Source: Sebastes aleutianus (lineage: Eukaryota > Chordata > Actinopteri > Perciformes > Sebastidae). Taken from it: a stretch of DNA of 64,000 bases. This document shows, piece by piece, positions 1-13,500 of the stretch. Both the position numbers and the translations under genes were made by a program. Below the pieces are notes generated by a model. It did no database searches, was not told where the DNA came from, and worked only from the letters and a program-made list of their open reading frames with translations. Numbering within the stretch: position 1 is the first letter of the stretch; each line of letters starts with the position of its first letter. Location: NCBI GenBank assembly GCA_916700875.1, contig CAKAKS010000038.1, positions 16,398,444-16,462,443 on the forward strand. The letters run 5' to 3'.

Positions 1-1379
1 AACAAACAAGATATAACATGTTAATTGGTGAGCTTTAGAGGTGCTGGTAGGTGGATTTTATTACCTTTGGACAGAGCTAGGCTAGCAGTTTCTCTGCTTC
101 CAGTCTTTATTCTAAGCTAAGCCAACCGGCTGCTGGCTCCAGCTTCATATTAAACAGACAGATCTAACGCTTGGTAAGAAAGTGAATGTCCGGTATTTCC
201 CAAAATGTCAAACTGTTCCTTTAAATTGTTGTGGTCACAGTTTAGTTTTGTGGCTTAACTGTTCTTTGCTCTAACTCCTACTCATCTAATGCAAATAGAC
301 ATTACAAGGCAGTCCTCTAAGCATTACTATGGGCTATATCTGAGCATGTTCCCGAGACACAGGGTTCTAAACAAACTATAACATACATTAAACATTTTCC
401 ATTTCCCCACCGCACCGTGTGTTTTAAAACCTCCGTGAAGCAGGAGCAACTGTAAATTATACAAAACCTCACTACATTTATGGTGAGGAGAAGGCGTGAG
501 ATCGAGCAGTAAATCACCTTTAGGAGATTGCAGAGGACGCTGAATAAAAAATACTACCGAAAAATGTCAAAGACAGAGAGATGAAAGGAGTGAGAAAATT
601 GTAGGGTAACAAGTAGGAGGGGCTTTGATTTAAAATAATAATAAGACGGCAACAAAGAAGCGGAGCTGCAGGAAAAGTTTGTATCAAGTGATTGACAGGA
701 GCCCACATCTGTATGAGGCATAGAGAGGGACAGCACAGCAAAAAGAAGCATTAAGGCTTGAGTCACATACATCCACGCGCACATCACCATCACTTCACAT
801 TCACACGCTCACACACCTGAGATCCACTAATCCTTGATGACTGCTCCTGTAAATCTGCTGCTTGTCATTCCTCTAACTCTCATTTAGACAGGCCACTTTA
901 CACAGCACACAGTGAATTATTCAGCAGGCTGTGCATGCGGCTGCGACTCAAATATTCCACCAAACAAACACTCTAAATAAACATTTCACAAGCATGAAAC
1001 CATAGGCTTCTTTAGAAAGATGTACTTTCTTCTCTTTAAGGCTCCATAAACATAATGAAGTCAATTTTTGTTTGATTTTTTTAAGCTAAATCAATTAAGA
1101 TTAAATGTTTTTTCACAACCTGCACTCCATTTATATAGAACAATAGAGAGCACTGAACAGCAACACATATTAAGATTGAATGAGTCCTGCTTTATTCTGA
1201 TGTTTAGACTGTTTCAAATAGTGAGGATGACCAACTCTGTTGTCTAACCATGTCCCCAGAGAAGCGAATTCAGACTTTCTATAACCAAAATCAAATACTG
1301 CCATCAGTTTCTTTCTGAAATGTCTGTGTGCCCTTCTCTAAAACATCTTTTATTACATTTCCTCTCTTTTCCCTGACAG
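1..1379. other. gabbr2 intron, no further feature seen
   Basis: Ordinary intron sequence before the first visible gabbr2 exon. No exon, RNA gene or clear repeat recognised on either strand; the short frames here lack family resemblance. Confidence 0.6.
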
Positions 1380-1604
1380 TTGTTTGGCTGTTTCTTGGCA
1401 TGGGAGACCAGGAACGTGAGCATCCCTGCTCTCAATGACAGCAAATACATCGGGATGAGTGTTTACAACGTGGGCATCATGTGCATTATCGGTGCCGCCG
1501 TGTCTTTTCTGACAAGGGACCAACCCAATGTCCAGTTCTGCATTGTGGCACTTGTGATCATCTTTTGCAGCACCATCACGCTCTGTCTGGTCTTCGTTCC
1601 CAAG
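1380..1604 (+). CDS. gabbr2: gabbr2 exon: end of TM5, TM6, TM7
   Basis: 75 whole codons, starting TTG TTT GGC after the acceptor ccctgacag and ending VFVPK before the donor gtcagt. The peptide is almost unchanged from mammals, as expected for the transmembrane core. This is the first exon in the window, so the reading enters from an exon to the left. Confidence 0.97.
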
Positions 1605-4600
1605 GTCAGTTTGTTTTGAGTGCGTGAATGAGGAGTAGAGTGTGTGTGTGTATGAGCACAGGTGGATAACTCTGCGTTGCCAAAAACTAGAGTGCTTAAT
1701 TATCACCACATTCACACACCACACTTCAGTAAGTCCTGGATCCTAAATATGCAGCGTAAACAGTTATGTGTAGCATGTGATTATATCCAAGAGTGCAGCT
1801 GTGACTAATACCCATAACCCCTCTTTCAGTTAATCACCATGAGAACCAACCCAGACGCAGCCACTCAGAACCGGAGGTTAAAGTTCACCCAGAACCAGAA
1901 GAAGGAAGACTCCAAAACCTCCACCTCAGTCACCAGCGTTAACCAGGCTAACACTTCGCGACTGGACGGGCTTCAAACTGATAACCACCGCCTCCGCATG
2001 AGGATAACAGAGGTCTGAGCCGATGAATACACATTCATGTTGTTCTTTTTTGCTAATGATCATAATTTTTACATCACAGGACGACGGTGCAGTGGTAGGG
2101 TTTTTGAATGGTACAATGTGTAGGATTTTGCGACATCTAGTGGTGTGGTTGCAGATTGCAACCAACTGAGTACCTCTCACTCCTCCCTTTGACTGCGGTA
2201 ACGTGAGCCGTCGAGTGCAAAACCGTGGTAGTGCCGTTCACCTCGCTCAGAGGTCATCCATACCATAATAGCACTACTTTAGGAGCAACAGAAGTCAAAC
2301 GGCGATTGGCGGTACCACGGTTTTGCACTCTGCGGCTCATTTTATCGCAGTTTCACAAGAGTGTCAGACAACTACGTTGGCCTTCAGGTAACGTAAAAAC
2401 GTGAAAGGCTCTCTCTAGAGCCAGTGTTTGGTTTGTTCATTCTGGGCTACTGTAGAAGCATGGCAGAGCAACATGGCGAATTCCTTTGATGCAACAACAG
2501 GACAAGGAGAGGCTTTTAAATATAATTGAAGAAACAGTAATTGAGCACAAGTTCTACAAGAGAAGGAAGAAAGAGCAAATCATCTAACTCCATTGACCTT
2601 GAAAAGTTAAAAAAAGCTCTCCTGTAGCAAGTTAATGTTGAAATACCATTTTAATAATTCTTAATAGAATGATTGTTAGTTGTTAAAAGCAACTGTGATC
2701 ACTCCAAGAGATTGTGTTGTCACTGAGAGGGCCACGCTCTCTGATTCATTTCTTAAAAAATGTTCTGACATTGGGTGACATTTGAAAAAATCCCCTGGCT
2801 ATCACCTTGGCTTTCTATCAGATCTCTCAGAGGTGAATTACCGCTGTTGTCATTGCTTTTGTTCGTGATTGTGGCAAATGAGGAGCTACTCAGACACCCT
2901 TGGAGGACAAGTAAAGTCATTATGTCTTATGCAGACAGCAGTCTTTACCCTTATTCACTGTGTTTTGATAAAGAAGTAGTTGCGGCAGTTTGTTATCCTT
3001 AGATCCACACTGGGTAGTATTTGGCTGATAACCATGTAGCCTACTTGAGCTTGGTTGCTCAGACAGTTCAGTTTCTGAATCATAATGTACTTACTCTACT
3101 TTATCATTTATTTTACCCACTTTTAAAAACAAAACAAAACAACATGAACTAATGATTTCTTTGTTTTTTTCTGTTTAAAAGTTGGACAAGGAGCTGGAAG
3201 AAGTGACCATGCAGCTGCAGGACACCCCAGAGAAAACTCCCTACATCAAACAGAACCACTACCCGGACGCCAACAACATCCTCAGCATACGCAACTTCAC
3301 AGACGGCAAAGGTGAGAAATTATCCGTATGTTTCCATGTAGCCCTTCGTCATACTATCTATCATAGTGTTGTTAAGGTATCTGTGTGACCCCCATCCATT
3401 TTAGGCATTCAGTAATTAGAAAGTTGGGAAATGTTTCACCTCATAGAAAAATGACACACGCCAACAAAAAAGAGTTGAAGAGGCTCTTTAGACTCTTCAA
3501 TTAATTTCATGCGCAAAAGGTGACGAAAAGTGAAAAAATATGTCCAAAAAGTGAATGTTTCGCTCAGAGGACAATCAATAATGTGCTGACGATGGCCTCT
3601 TCTACTTTATAAGTCAGTGTGTGGGCTTTGGACTGTTGATTGTGGTTGTAAGCACCTGAAACATTTTTAAAGCCTGGATTCAAGAGCACAAACCCTTTTA
3701 GGATTGTTTGAATTACTTTACGTGATATCAGACAGAGTTGTCAACTTGTTATGCTGAATTCACACCAGGCAGCGGTGAAGTGCAGCTCACCGCAATCATT
3801 ACATTCTCCTGCGGCCGGGAGGCATGTTCATGTGTTTCAGGTGGGAGTAAATTCTTTGTAACATAGGTCAACATCTCATAGGAGTCACAGGATCTGTTTA
3901 ATGATTGGCTGTGGAAGTTAAAGTTAAAGTTATCCCAACTTTTAGCTTAAAACTTTTAGTTTGGCCGCACTTCGCCGCAGAATGAAATGGCTGCAGCTGC
4001 CTCACCTCGGGAGCGGCCGCCACAGCTTTTCATAGACATTGCATGGCAGCTCGCCGCAGGCCGCACTTTACCGCTGCTCAGGTGTGAATTTGGCGTAATA
4101 CTCCGTTTCCATCTTCAATCTGACATGCCTCATGAAGTGTTGGTGCTTTCCATTTCAGACAATGCAACCCATGTAAAATCCAAGATAGCGTGTCATTTCT
4201 TCCTCACTCACTTTCTGGAGCCGCTCAGCTGGGTTGTGCTCAGTGCTGCTACTCGTGGCTGAAAACTAGATTGCAGCAGTCTGTATAGACTGAGATTCAA
4301 TGAAGAATGAGCATTTCATGATGCAATTCAGTCCTGTCTCACTTCAAGTCAGTGGGATTCAGTCTGATGCAATTTAATACAAAGTAAAGTGTACCACTGC
4401 AATGAGGTTTTGTGCATATTCTTCTGTTTCGCTGTAGAGATATATATATAGAGATGTGTATGTTACGTTTGCATATTCAGTGGCTTTTGTAAAGGTTTTT
4501 ACTGCTGCTTTTAGAGCTGCAACTTGAATGAATATTGAGATGTTTTTCTCCACTGCTGGAGCTCCTGTCAGCTGCAGGTGAAGAAGAGACACGAGTTCTC

Positions 4601-7515
4601 TGTCTGACAGCAAGTCTGTGACGTCTCTCAGGATGAGTCATGAGATTAGCTACAGTACCTGCATACTCCACTGCTGCTTAGCGAGTTTTACACACACTGT
4701 AGTCACACTTATCATGTCTCCCACCTTTAATCCCAAAGTGGGTCCACACTTGATTTTGCACCTAATTATTTGGTGTTTGCTGTGTGTTGAACAACGTACT
4801 TGAGTAGAGAGAAGATTAAAGAAGGGAGGAGGGGTTATGGGTGAGACAAGTATACTGTAAGTGCTAAAATATAAAGACACGTGTCATATCCGTCTTTTCC
4901 AGCAGAGAGAGCCTGTGTCGTTTACCCTCCCAACGTCTGCCCGATACAGGCTGTTTGAATTGATGCAGCTGTGTCTTAGACATTATGAAGCCAGGGTCCT
5001 CAAATTGAATCAGTGAATCGTTACACCCCAGCAGCATCGCTTTGCATTAGGCACCATATTAACAGGCGCAGGCTGATGGTGATGGTGATGGTGATGTGAT
5101 GTACTGCAGCCAGTTCCAGCACGTCTGATGATGCACACGCCAGCACAAAGCCGCTCTCAGGGGTGTCTAATGGATCTGTCTGAGTTCGGGAAGGTAAAAG
5201 AGTAAAACAGCTGCGCTCCTTCTGCGGATTGGGAGCCGAGCGTGTTGGAATTGTTTGAGAAGTTCCTCATCTGTGAAAGTTCATAGTTATGCAATGAACT
5301 GATGGCAGTTAGTCAGTACATTCACAAAGCAACGTGTCTAATGCTTCTTCTTTGTGTTTTGGTTTGTTCTCCGCTTCCCTTCTGTTTCTCTTTCTTCTCT
5401 GCCTCTCATCTTTTGTGTGCTCACACACATAAATGCACAACACCCTCCTGTTTTGGCCTTGTTAGGTACTCTTACAAGGATAGATCTGAAATATAAAATG
5501 AGTCTGTGTTGTTGCACAATTGGTTGATGGAGCGGCTCAGTGTCTTTTTATGGAACACAGAGAGCTAGAAGGCAGTGCCAAGACTATTTTGATCAGTAGA
5601 TAATTAGTAAATGAGCTACCATCTGTCAGATTTCTGATTGTCTTATATTTACACTACATCATATTTATTAGTCATTAGATTTTCTTAATGATTTTTTTTT
5701 TTTTACCATGTATCAGGGTCCAAATGTGCCTGTGAAAACCTATAGATCTTGGATTATAGGGATGCACCGATCAGACTTTTTCAGTCCCGATACCGATACT
5801 AATACCCAGGCTTTGGGTATCGACCGATACCGAGTACTGATCCAATACCAGTGTTTAATTAATAAGCTGTATGCCTCACTGTGTGGAAGTGACTGGGATC
5901 ATTCTCTTATGTGTAAGGCAACATCAGGCTTGACATAAACATTGTTTTCTGAACTTTATAAAACAAAATGTGACCAATAAATACATAGATATACATTTAT
6001 TTAATTGTTATTTATTATTAAAGTAATAAATCGTACACCAGCAACTTGGTACAAAATCTTCAAAATTAACAGAAATTACAATTCAGGTGTAAACGTTTTT
6101 AATGCAGCAACAAATTGGTCAAAACTTAAACAGGAATTAAAAGACAAGTATATACAGTAATTTGTATAGTACATAAACATAGAATTGAATTTAATACATT
6201 GGCCCCATTGTCACCGATATCCGATCCAGCTGTTTGAGTCAGTGCATCCCTATTGGATTATATTTCCATTCATCAAAAAATCATGAAAGAAAATAAATGT
6301 GTTATACAACCTGAAAATAATTAGTTAGCATAATTTAAGCAAACACATTCTCACATTTTCCATTTTGTTGAGAGTAATCTCTCCAAAGTACTGGCAGCTG
6401 CTGGCGGCTGATATCAGGCTCTCTTTAGTGAAGTAAAATTCAAATTGTGCTCGTAGAAATAAATCTATTTCTGAATCTTTGTGTCTTGGCTAGGTTGTCA
6501 GGAGAGAACAGAGACAAATATAGCCAGAGATATTTTTATAGAAAGAAAAATGTGACCTATTATATCTGTCTGCAGGTCTTCTATAAATTAGTGTCAGATT
6601 ATTAAATACATATTTAAAAGCCTGTGTTGGGTAAAGAAAGAAATACTTGCACCTTTCCTCTTGCCACCAGTCGGAGTTAGTAGCAACACAGTGCGTGGGA
6701 AATGGGTAATTTTTCAATTGGGGAAAAAAATAGAAAAATACAGAAAGCTGATTTTGGCAGCGGAGAACACTTCCAAGATAAACTTCACTTCACTTCTCTG
6801 AAAGGATTAGACAGCCATCAACTGCTTATTTCACATCAGCAGAAAAAACATGCTGATGCTAGGAGAGAAATGATCCTTTTAATGAGTGAATATTGTTAAA
6901 TAATCCAGTTTCTGCTTGGGGCATAGGGATCTGGTACAATGAAGCAACAGAAATGGTCTGTGTTATTCCTTAAAGAGGCGTATTCCTGCTCCTGTCATCA
7001 AGTAATGTTTCAAACCGACAGACAGAAGTAAAACTTAGTAGAGCTTTATACTAGCTCTCTCAAAGCCAGAATCTCATATAAAGCGATAGACTGACCTTCC
7101 TATTACTTCAAAAATGTATTAGAGTCCAGGTTGTTGAAGTGTTAAGTGAAGTGAAGTGAAGTGCACGATAATAATGATCTTGTGAGGGGAGAAAAAGAGT
7201 TCATCACATTAGGTGCTGCTCACAAACGTCAATCTGACACACATTATGGAAATAAAATCACAGGTCATTAAGCCGCCTTTAAAGATCACCAGCATATAAA
7301 CTTTTCCCAGCATCAATCTGCTTGTGCTTGGCAGTCATCATCATCGTCATCATCATCGCCGGCATCGCTAACTGCAGTCATCAGTATTCATCATAAGAGA
7401 ACTGGTCTAAATGTATTGGGGTCCGTGAATGAGAGGCTGTTATAAGAGTAGAACGCTGTGTCAACAGCGATTACGCTCACTGAGAAGCAACACTCCACCT
7501 CTCTCTCTCTCTCTT

Positions 7516-7548
<33 letters not shown>

Positions 7549-10500
7549 CTCTCTCTGGCTGTCTCCATGATGGAGAACACCAGTGGATGACAGTTAAGGT
7601 GTAGTTTTCTGACAGATTGGCTGCTGAGACCGAATTTTAAGCTGAAAAGTTGGAGGTTATTGTTATTGATTAAAGCGGCGGTAGGCAGAATGATTTTAGC
7701 ATCATTGGGCAAAAAATCCATAATAACCTTTTAGCATCTTGTAATTCAAGTGTTCTGAGAGAAAACTAGACTTCTGCACCTCCTCATGGCTCTGTTTTCA
7801 CGCTTTAAAATATCTAGCCCATAACGGAAGACTTTGACCAATCACAGGTCATTTCAGAGAGAGAGCATTCCTATTGGCTGTTGATTCAACGGAGGCAGCT
7901 GTCAATCACTCGCGAACTCTGAAAAAATCTTCAAACTAGGCAACGCTGATCAAATATGAATCAATATTCTGTTACTGTAATGCCTATTTCTCGCCTCAAA
8001 TGTTTCCAGAAACATCTTGTAGTGTACTGTTTAGCTGTAAAATGAGAAAGTTTGCTCCAGTCGGTGGGCGGTGCTTGGTATTTCCTCAACTTATCTCAAC
8101 ATGGCAAACTTTCTAATTTTACAGCTAAACAGTACACTACAAGATGTTTCTGGAAATATTTGAGGAGAGAAATAGGCATTACAGTAACAGAATACTGATT
8201 CATATTTGATCAGCGCTGCCTAGTTTGACCGTTTGATCGGAGTTTGCGAGTGATTGACAGCTGCTCAGAGACGGCAGGCTCCAGCTCAGCCTCCGGTCTG
8301 TGAAATCTTGCAGATGCCATTAGGAGCACTGGAGGACAATCTTTGCTCCAATCTTGCCTACTGCTGCTTTAACAGTCATCGCAGTAATTTCTTTATATTT
8401 TGGGCAGTTTGTGTACTGTTTAGCCATTAACTGCCAGATCAGCTAATCTTAGTAAACCCAAGACACAGGTAAACCTTAGGGCTCACAACTTAAATGTAAT
8501 TTAAGTATCACATTTTTTTGTATTGTTTTACAGTCTGCACCCTCAATAAATGTGAAACTATAATGAACAGAAATTGAAGTTTACCAGGTTAATTTACATT
8601 ATTGATTCTTGTTCCCTACATTTACACATTCAAAAGTCTTTTTGTACAGTAAAGTTCTTTGGCTGGCCCTGGGGTCTATTGACATCTGAAAAGAAAACCT
8701 CAACAACAACCTAATACCTTCTTTGTGGCATGAACACATATTCTGAATCCATAATGGAGTGTATAAATATCCGTGTCTGTGCTTTTAACACAGCTCTGAG
8801 AGCTACAAGGTTATGCTTTCTTCAAAATGCAAAGAGGACTAGTCTGCTAGAAAATAATTCAGCGAGCTCAGATGTCCAATCGGGGCACGGAGAGCTGTGA
8901 TCAGTGAATCGGGTCAGCAAGTGCCGAGAAATCTGGGACAACTGGAGAGGAAACTCTGTAGGGGGGTAAAAAAGATCATCCCATTACTCTCCAGGTACAG
9001 GTCTGAAAACTGATAATGTTGTTTACTACAATTCTTAATGTGTTTCAACCTCATCTGCCCCTTCAACATCCGGAGCGGGGAATACAGAAATCATGTTGGG
9101 AAGCCTTTTGCTCCGTCCCCTCCGTCTTCCTCTCTGGATTCTTTCTGTTTTTCTTTCTTACTTTAATATTTTCTTTCTCTTCCATTTCTACTGTTTTCAT
9201 TTGTGCCACACTGGTGTCAGTTTTATTTTTTTACCTGTGCTTGAAATATCACCATGCATATGTGATGTAATACATTATGCAATCTGTTTTCTTTTTGGAA
9301 ATGGGACCTGACTAGTTCACAGTCAGGTGACAGACATGGATGACATATTTTCAGGTCAATATTAAAATACGTTTGTGGTGTGAATGTGCTGTGTGCAGTG
9401 AAAACGCACATCTGCATTGATATAAACCTTCTCAAACCAGGAAATACATTAATTTGGTAGGTACATATTGACATGCCATGCATTAACAGATTTGTATTGC
9501 CTTTTGCATGGCCTCAGGATCAAAATAAGTGCATAAACAACAAGAAGCACCTTCATGGCTACCTAACCTACTAAACATTCAAAGAAACAAATGTGGGTCC
9601 ACGCTCAGGTATTAGGGCCAAAGGCTGGTCTGAAACTCCCCTTAAAGGAATACTTCACCTACAAAATTATCATTTGTATATCAATTACTCACCCAGTGTT
9701 ACCTTGAATCCTTGAAGAATGCCTCCGCGGTGAACAAAGTCTCAAAAAATGGAGAAAAGTAAAGTAGACGGGGGCCACGTTTTAACCACAGTAAAACTAT
9801 ATCAAAACATCTGTTTACAAACTCTCACACAACTCATGCAGTATAAGCCAAGTCTTATTTATCCAGTCATATGCTCACTACTTCCAAACACATGCGTCGT
9901 CACTAAAACTTTACTATTTAAGGCTCAAGTCAGTTTTATTTGTGAAGCCCAATATCACAAATCACAAGTTTGCCTCAGGGGGCTTCACAATCTGTACAGG
10001 ATACGACACCGTCTGTCCTTTACAGTAAGACCCTCTCATCGCATGAGAAAAAAAAACTTTTAACAGGGAAAAAAATGGAAGAAACTTCAGGAAGAGCAAC
10101 TGAGGAACGATCCCTCTTCCAGGATGGACAGACGTGCAATAGATGTCATATGTACAGAGAAACAACATAATGAAATTACAACATAGACAATCATTATGAA
10201 AAAAAATTATACATATAGTGTGAACATATATGAAGAGATGGATCCAGGAGGATGTTAAGCAGCTTCCGGGTATCATCAAACAAATAGAGCCTGAGCAAAA
10301 TGACCTCCTCTCCACCATGTAACCTAGAGAGAGGATAAGATTTTTTTTTTTTAGTTCCCAGCTGCTTTGGTAATGTAAATGTATGATTTCCATGCCAATA
10401 AGCCCAAGAGTTATTATTTTTTGAGAGTTAGCAAACGGATGTTTTGATATAGTTTTGCTGCTGTGAAATGCAGCCCCACTTTACTTCAATTCATCAAGGA

Positions 10501-13500
10501 TTTACTCCTCCATTCACCGTGGAGGCATGCGACTGCGAGAGACAAAGTTATCTTAAAGAATTCAAGGTAACACGGGGTGAGTAATTGATATATATTAATG
10601 GTCATTGTGTGGGTGAAGAATTTGTTTAATAAAGTCATGTCTCAGGTACCTGACACGTGCAACTTACAACACCTGAGCAGTTAAGTATGACAGCCCATTT
10701 GACACAACCTATTTTTTACGATACCTACATGTGTTTTAATGCAGATGGAGAGAAGTCGATACTGAAGAACCACCTGGAGCAGAAGCCTCAGGCGCAGTGG
10801 GGCTCCATGGATCCTTCCAGAATAAACAGAGGTCCCCTGGAGGATATCAACTCGCCCGAACAGTGAGCTCTCCTATTTCTTCAGCACCTCTACCCCCGTG
10901 TCCCCCTCTCCCTCCCCTCCGTCTTGTCAGCTTTTTCATCAGACTAAACGTCACACGTATCGCAACCACCAGCAGCTCTCAGACGGTTGCTCTGGCAACA
11001 GAGCCCTGCGAAAGCATGGACCGGTTCTGTACTTTTCTCTCCCACGCACATCAACATACATATAAACACATAGAGTGTATGTATATTCTCCCACCATGCA
11101 GCATAATATACTCACAGTCAAACACATACAAACACATGTGTGCACATATATGCATACGTAGATATTGCAGCTGATTGATTTGTTGTCCCAACTTGCAAAA
11201 GAAGATGACACTCATGCGACAAAAGCTGATCTACATTCACTTACTATTCATAAGGAAGCGAAGCTGAGGGATGTTGACTTCATCAATGGGGGGACACTTC
11301 ATGCATCATTGAGAGCTCTGCCTCCCACGCTTGTTTAACTAGACCCAGGAGAAGAATGCACAACGTAGAGGGACAGATGGATGGAGACGGGAGAGACATG
11401 CAGACACCGGGGGTAAAATATTGAAGAGAGGGCAGTTATAGAGAGAAGTTGGATTAAGAGAGAAGGATGTTTAGATAGGAAAGAGAGGCAGAGATAAGGA
11501 GGAGGAGAGAAAGAAAGAGGTAGAGACTCACAGAGGCTTATGTAACCAGTGATTTACAGCTCGCATTGGAAGCAGCTCTGAAAATAGACAGGGAGGAGAA
11601 CAGAAGTAAAGGAACACTCGGAGCTATTCCCATGCCGCATAAATGTTTGATCACATGGAGGGAAGAGAGATGAAGAGGCAGCGGAGAGAAAGAGAAGAGA
11701 AAGGAGAGACAAATATAAAGAAGTGAGAAATGAGAGTAAAGGTATAGGCGGACGAATGGTAACACTTTGTGACATGACGAATGCTAGCGAAAGTCACACG
11801 CCTAGGTGCATGTTGTTAAATGTAGTGTCTGTGTCATATATGATAAAAAACGTTTCCTTCATGAGCAAGATTGTGTTTCCATCACAAAAAGAACAGGTCA
11901 GGATAACTGACTAGGCCTGAGGACCATTAATATTTCAAAGTTCACCTAATTAAGACATTTTTCTAGGTCTATTACTGAATGAGCTTGGATTTCATACCCC
12001 CCCCCCCCCTTTAATTTTTTACATAACTGGCATTTGGTTATGTAATTTTCTTGCAAACGGCTGGCAGTGGCGCTAGTACTGGCGAGGTAGGGTGCGAACT
12101 GTCACAGCAGGCGGAAGCATGAAATGTTCTTTTTGTCAGATGATCCCAGAAGCTGAGAGGCACGGTGGATTAGGGGTTTAGTAAGGAGAAGTGAAGAAGG
12201 GAAAGAGGATGCTAAAGAATACAGGAAAAAACAATTAGAAGAATTGCTGAGGGCTTGTATGAACTATACTTTGCCTGTCTGTTGTGATCCATATTTTCTA
12301 TGTTACTGTACAGTTCTATCACCGTACTGTAGCTGGGTGTAATACTTCATTTAAACAGTGCCCAACAAAAATTGTGAAAATCGTATTCTCCTTAATCCGG
12401 GCTGTGGTAGAAATCCATCAAACCGTTGTCCCTTGTGTCTTTCCCTTGTGCCTTTGTCAGTACTTAGCAACGCATAAAATAAACTGGAGGTGAGTGTTTA
12501 GTATTGATAAGCAGCGGGCATTGTTGGCGCAGAGTTTGACTACTTTATATACGGTAGGGTATTGTAATTTATAGTTAACAATAGATACATAATATTTTAT
12601 AATTTTATCTCATGTAGTGAGTGTAAAATCTAACATAGTATCCAGAATGATTACATTCATATTGGATTTTGCAGCACTTTTACATGAAAGTGTTTGGTGC
12701 CAATGCAGGAAGTGTTATGCTCTTTATGTAGTTGGACTGAAAGTACTGTTTGGCCCTGTTCAGACCTGGTATTAACATGCGTCTTGGGTGATCCGATCAC
12801 AAGTGGACAGCTCTAAATACAGGTGTGAACACACTCAAGACGCATTGAGGATGCATTGAGATCCGATCACTCAGACCACATTAAGAGGTGGTCCGGGCCA
12901 CATGCGGCCACATTCTTTTAGCAGTGTGAACGCAAATGTGTCCTGGGTCATATTGAGGACCGCCTACTCAACTGATGTCCTGCTTGGATCCGTGGGATCT
13001 CGCTCCTCATGAGAAAAGACAGGCAGAAGCAAGCGCTCATCTGCCTTGCGGCATGGAAATGGCTTCTGTGCTCTACTGTATTCTGTCGATACAACTGTAT
13101 TTTATTAAAATATATCTTATTTATAGGCTGCATATCTACAGACTATCAGACTAGGCACAGGAAGTGCATTATTGTCAATAGGGTTGGTAAAATCATAATC
13201 TCTAAAGTGACTGGTGACTATAGCTTTCAGAAAAATGTGGGGTCAAAGATATAAGTCACAAAGAAATCTAAATATGCACATGAAGTACCTCAAAATTATA
13301 CTTAAGTACAGTACTTGAGTAAATGTACTTAATAACTCTCTGACTCTTACATTGTAACTTTCCTTCTCTATCTGCAGCATACAGCGCCGACTGTCTTTGC
13401 AGCTTCCCATCCTGCACCATGCCTACTTACCTTCCATAGGAGGGGTTGATGCCAGCTGCACCAGCCCCAACGGCAGCCCTGGTTCCAGCCCACGGCACAG

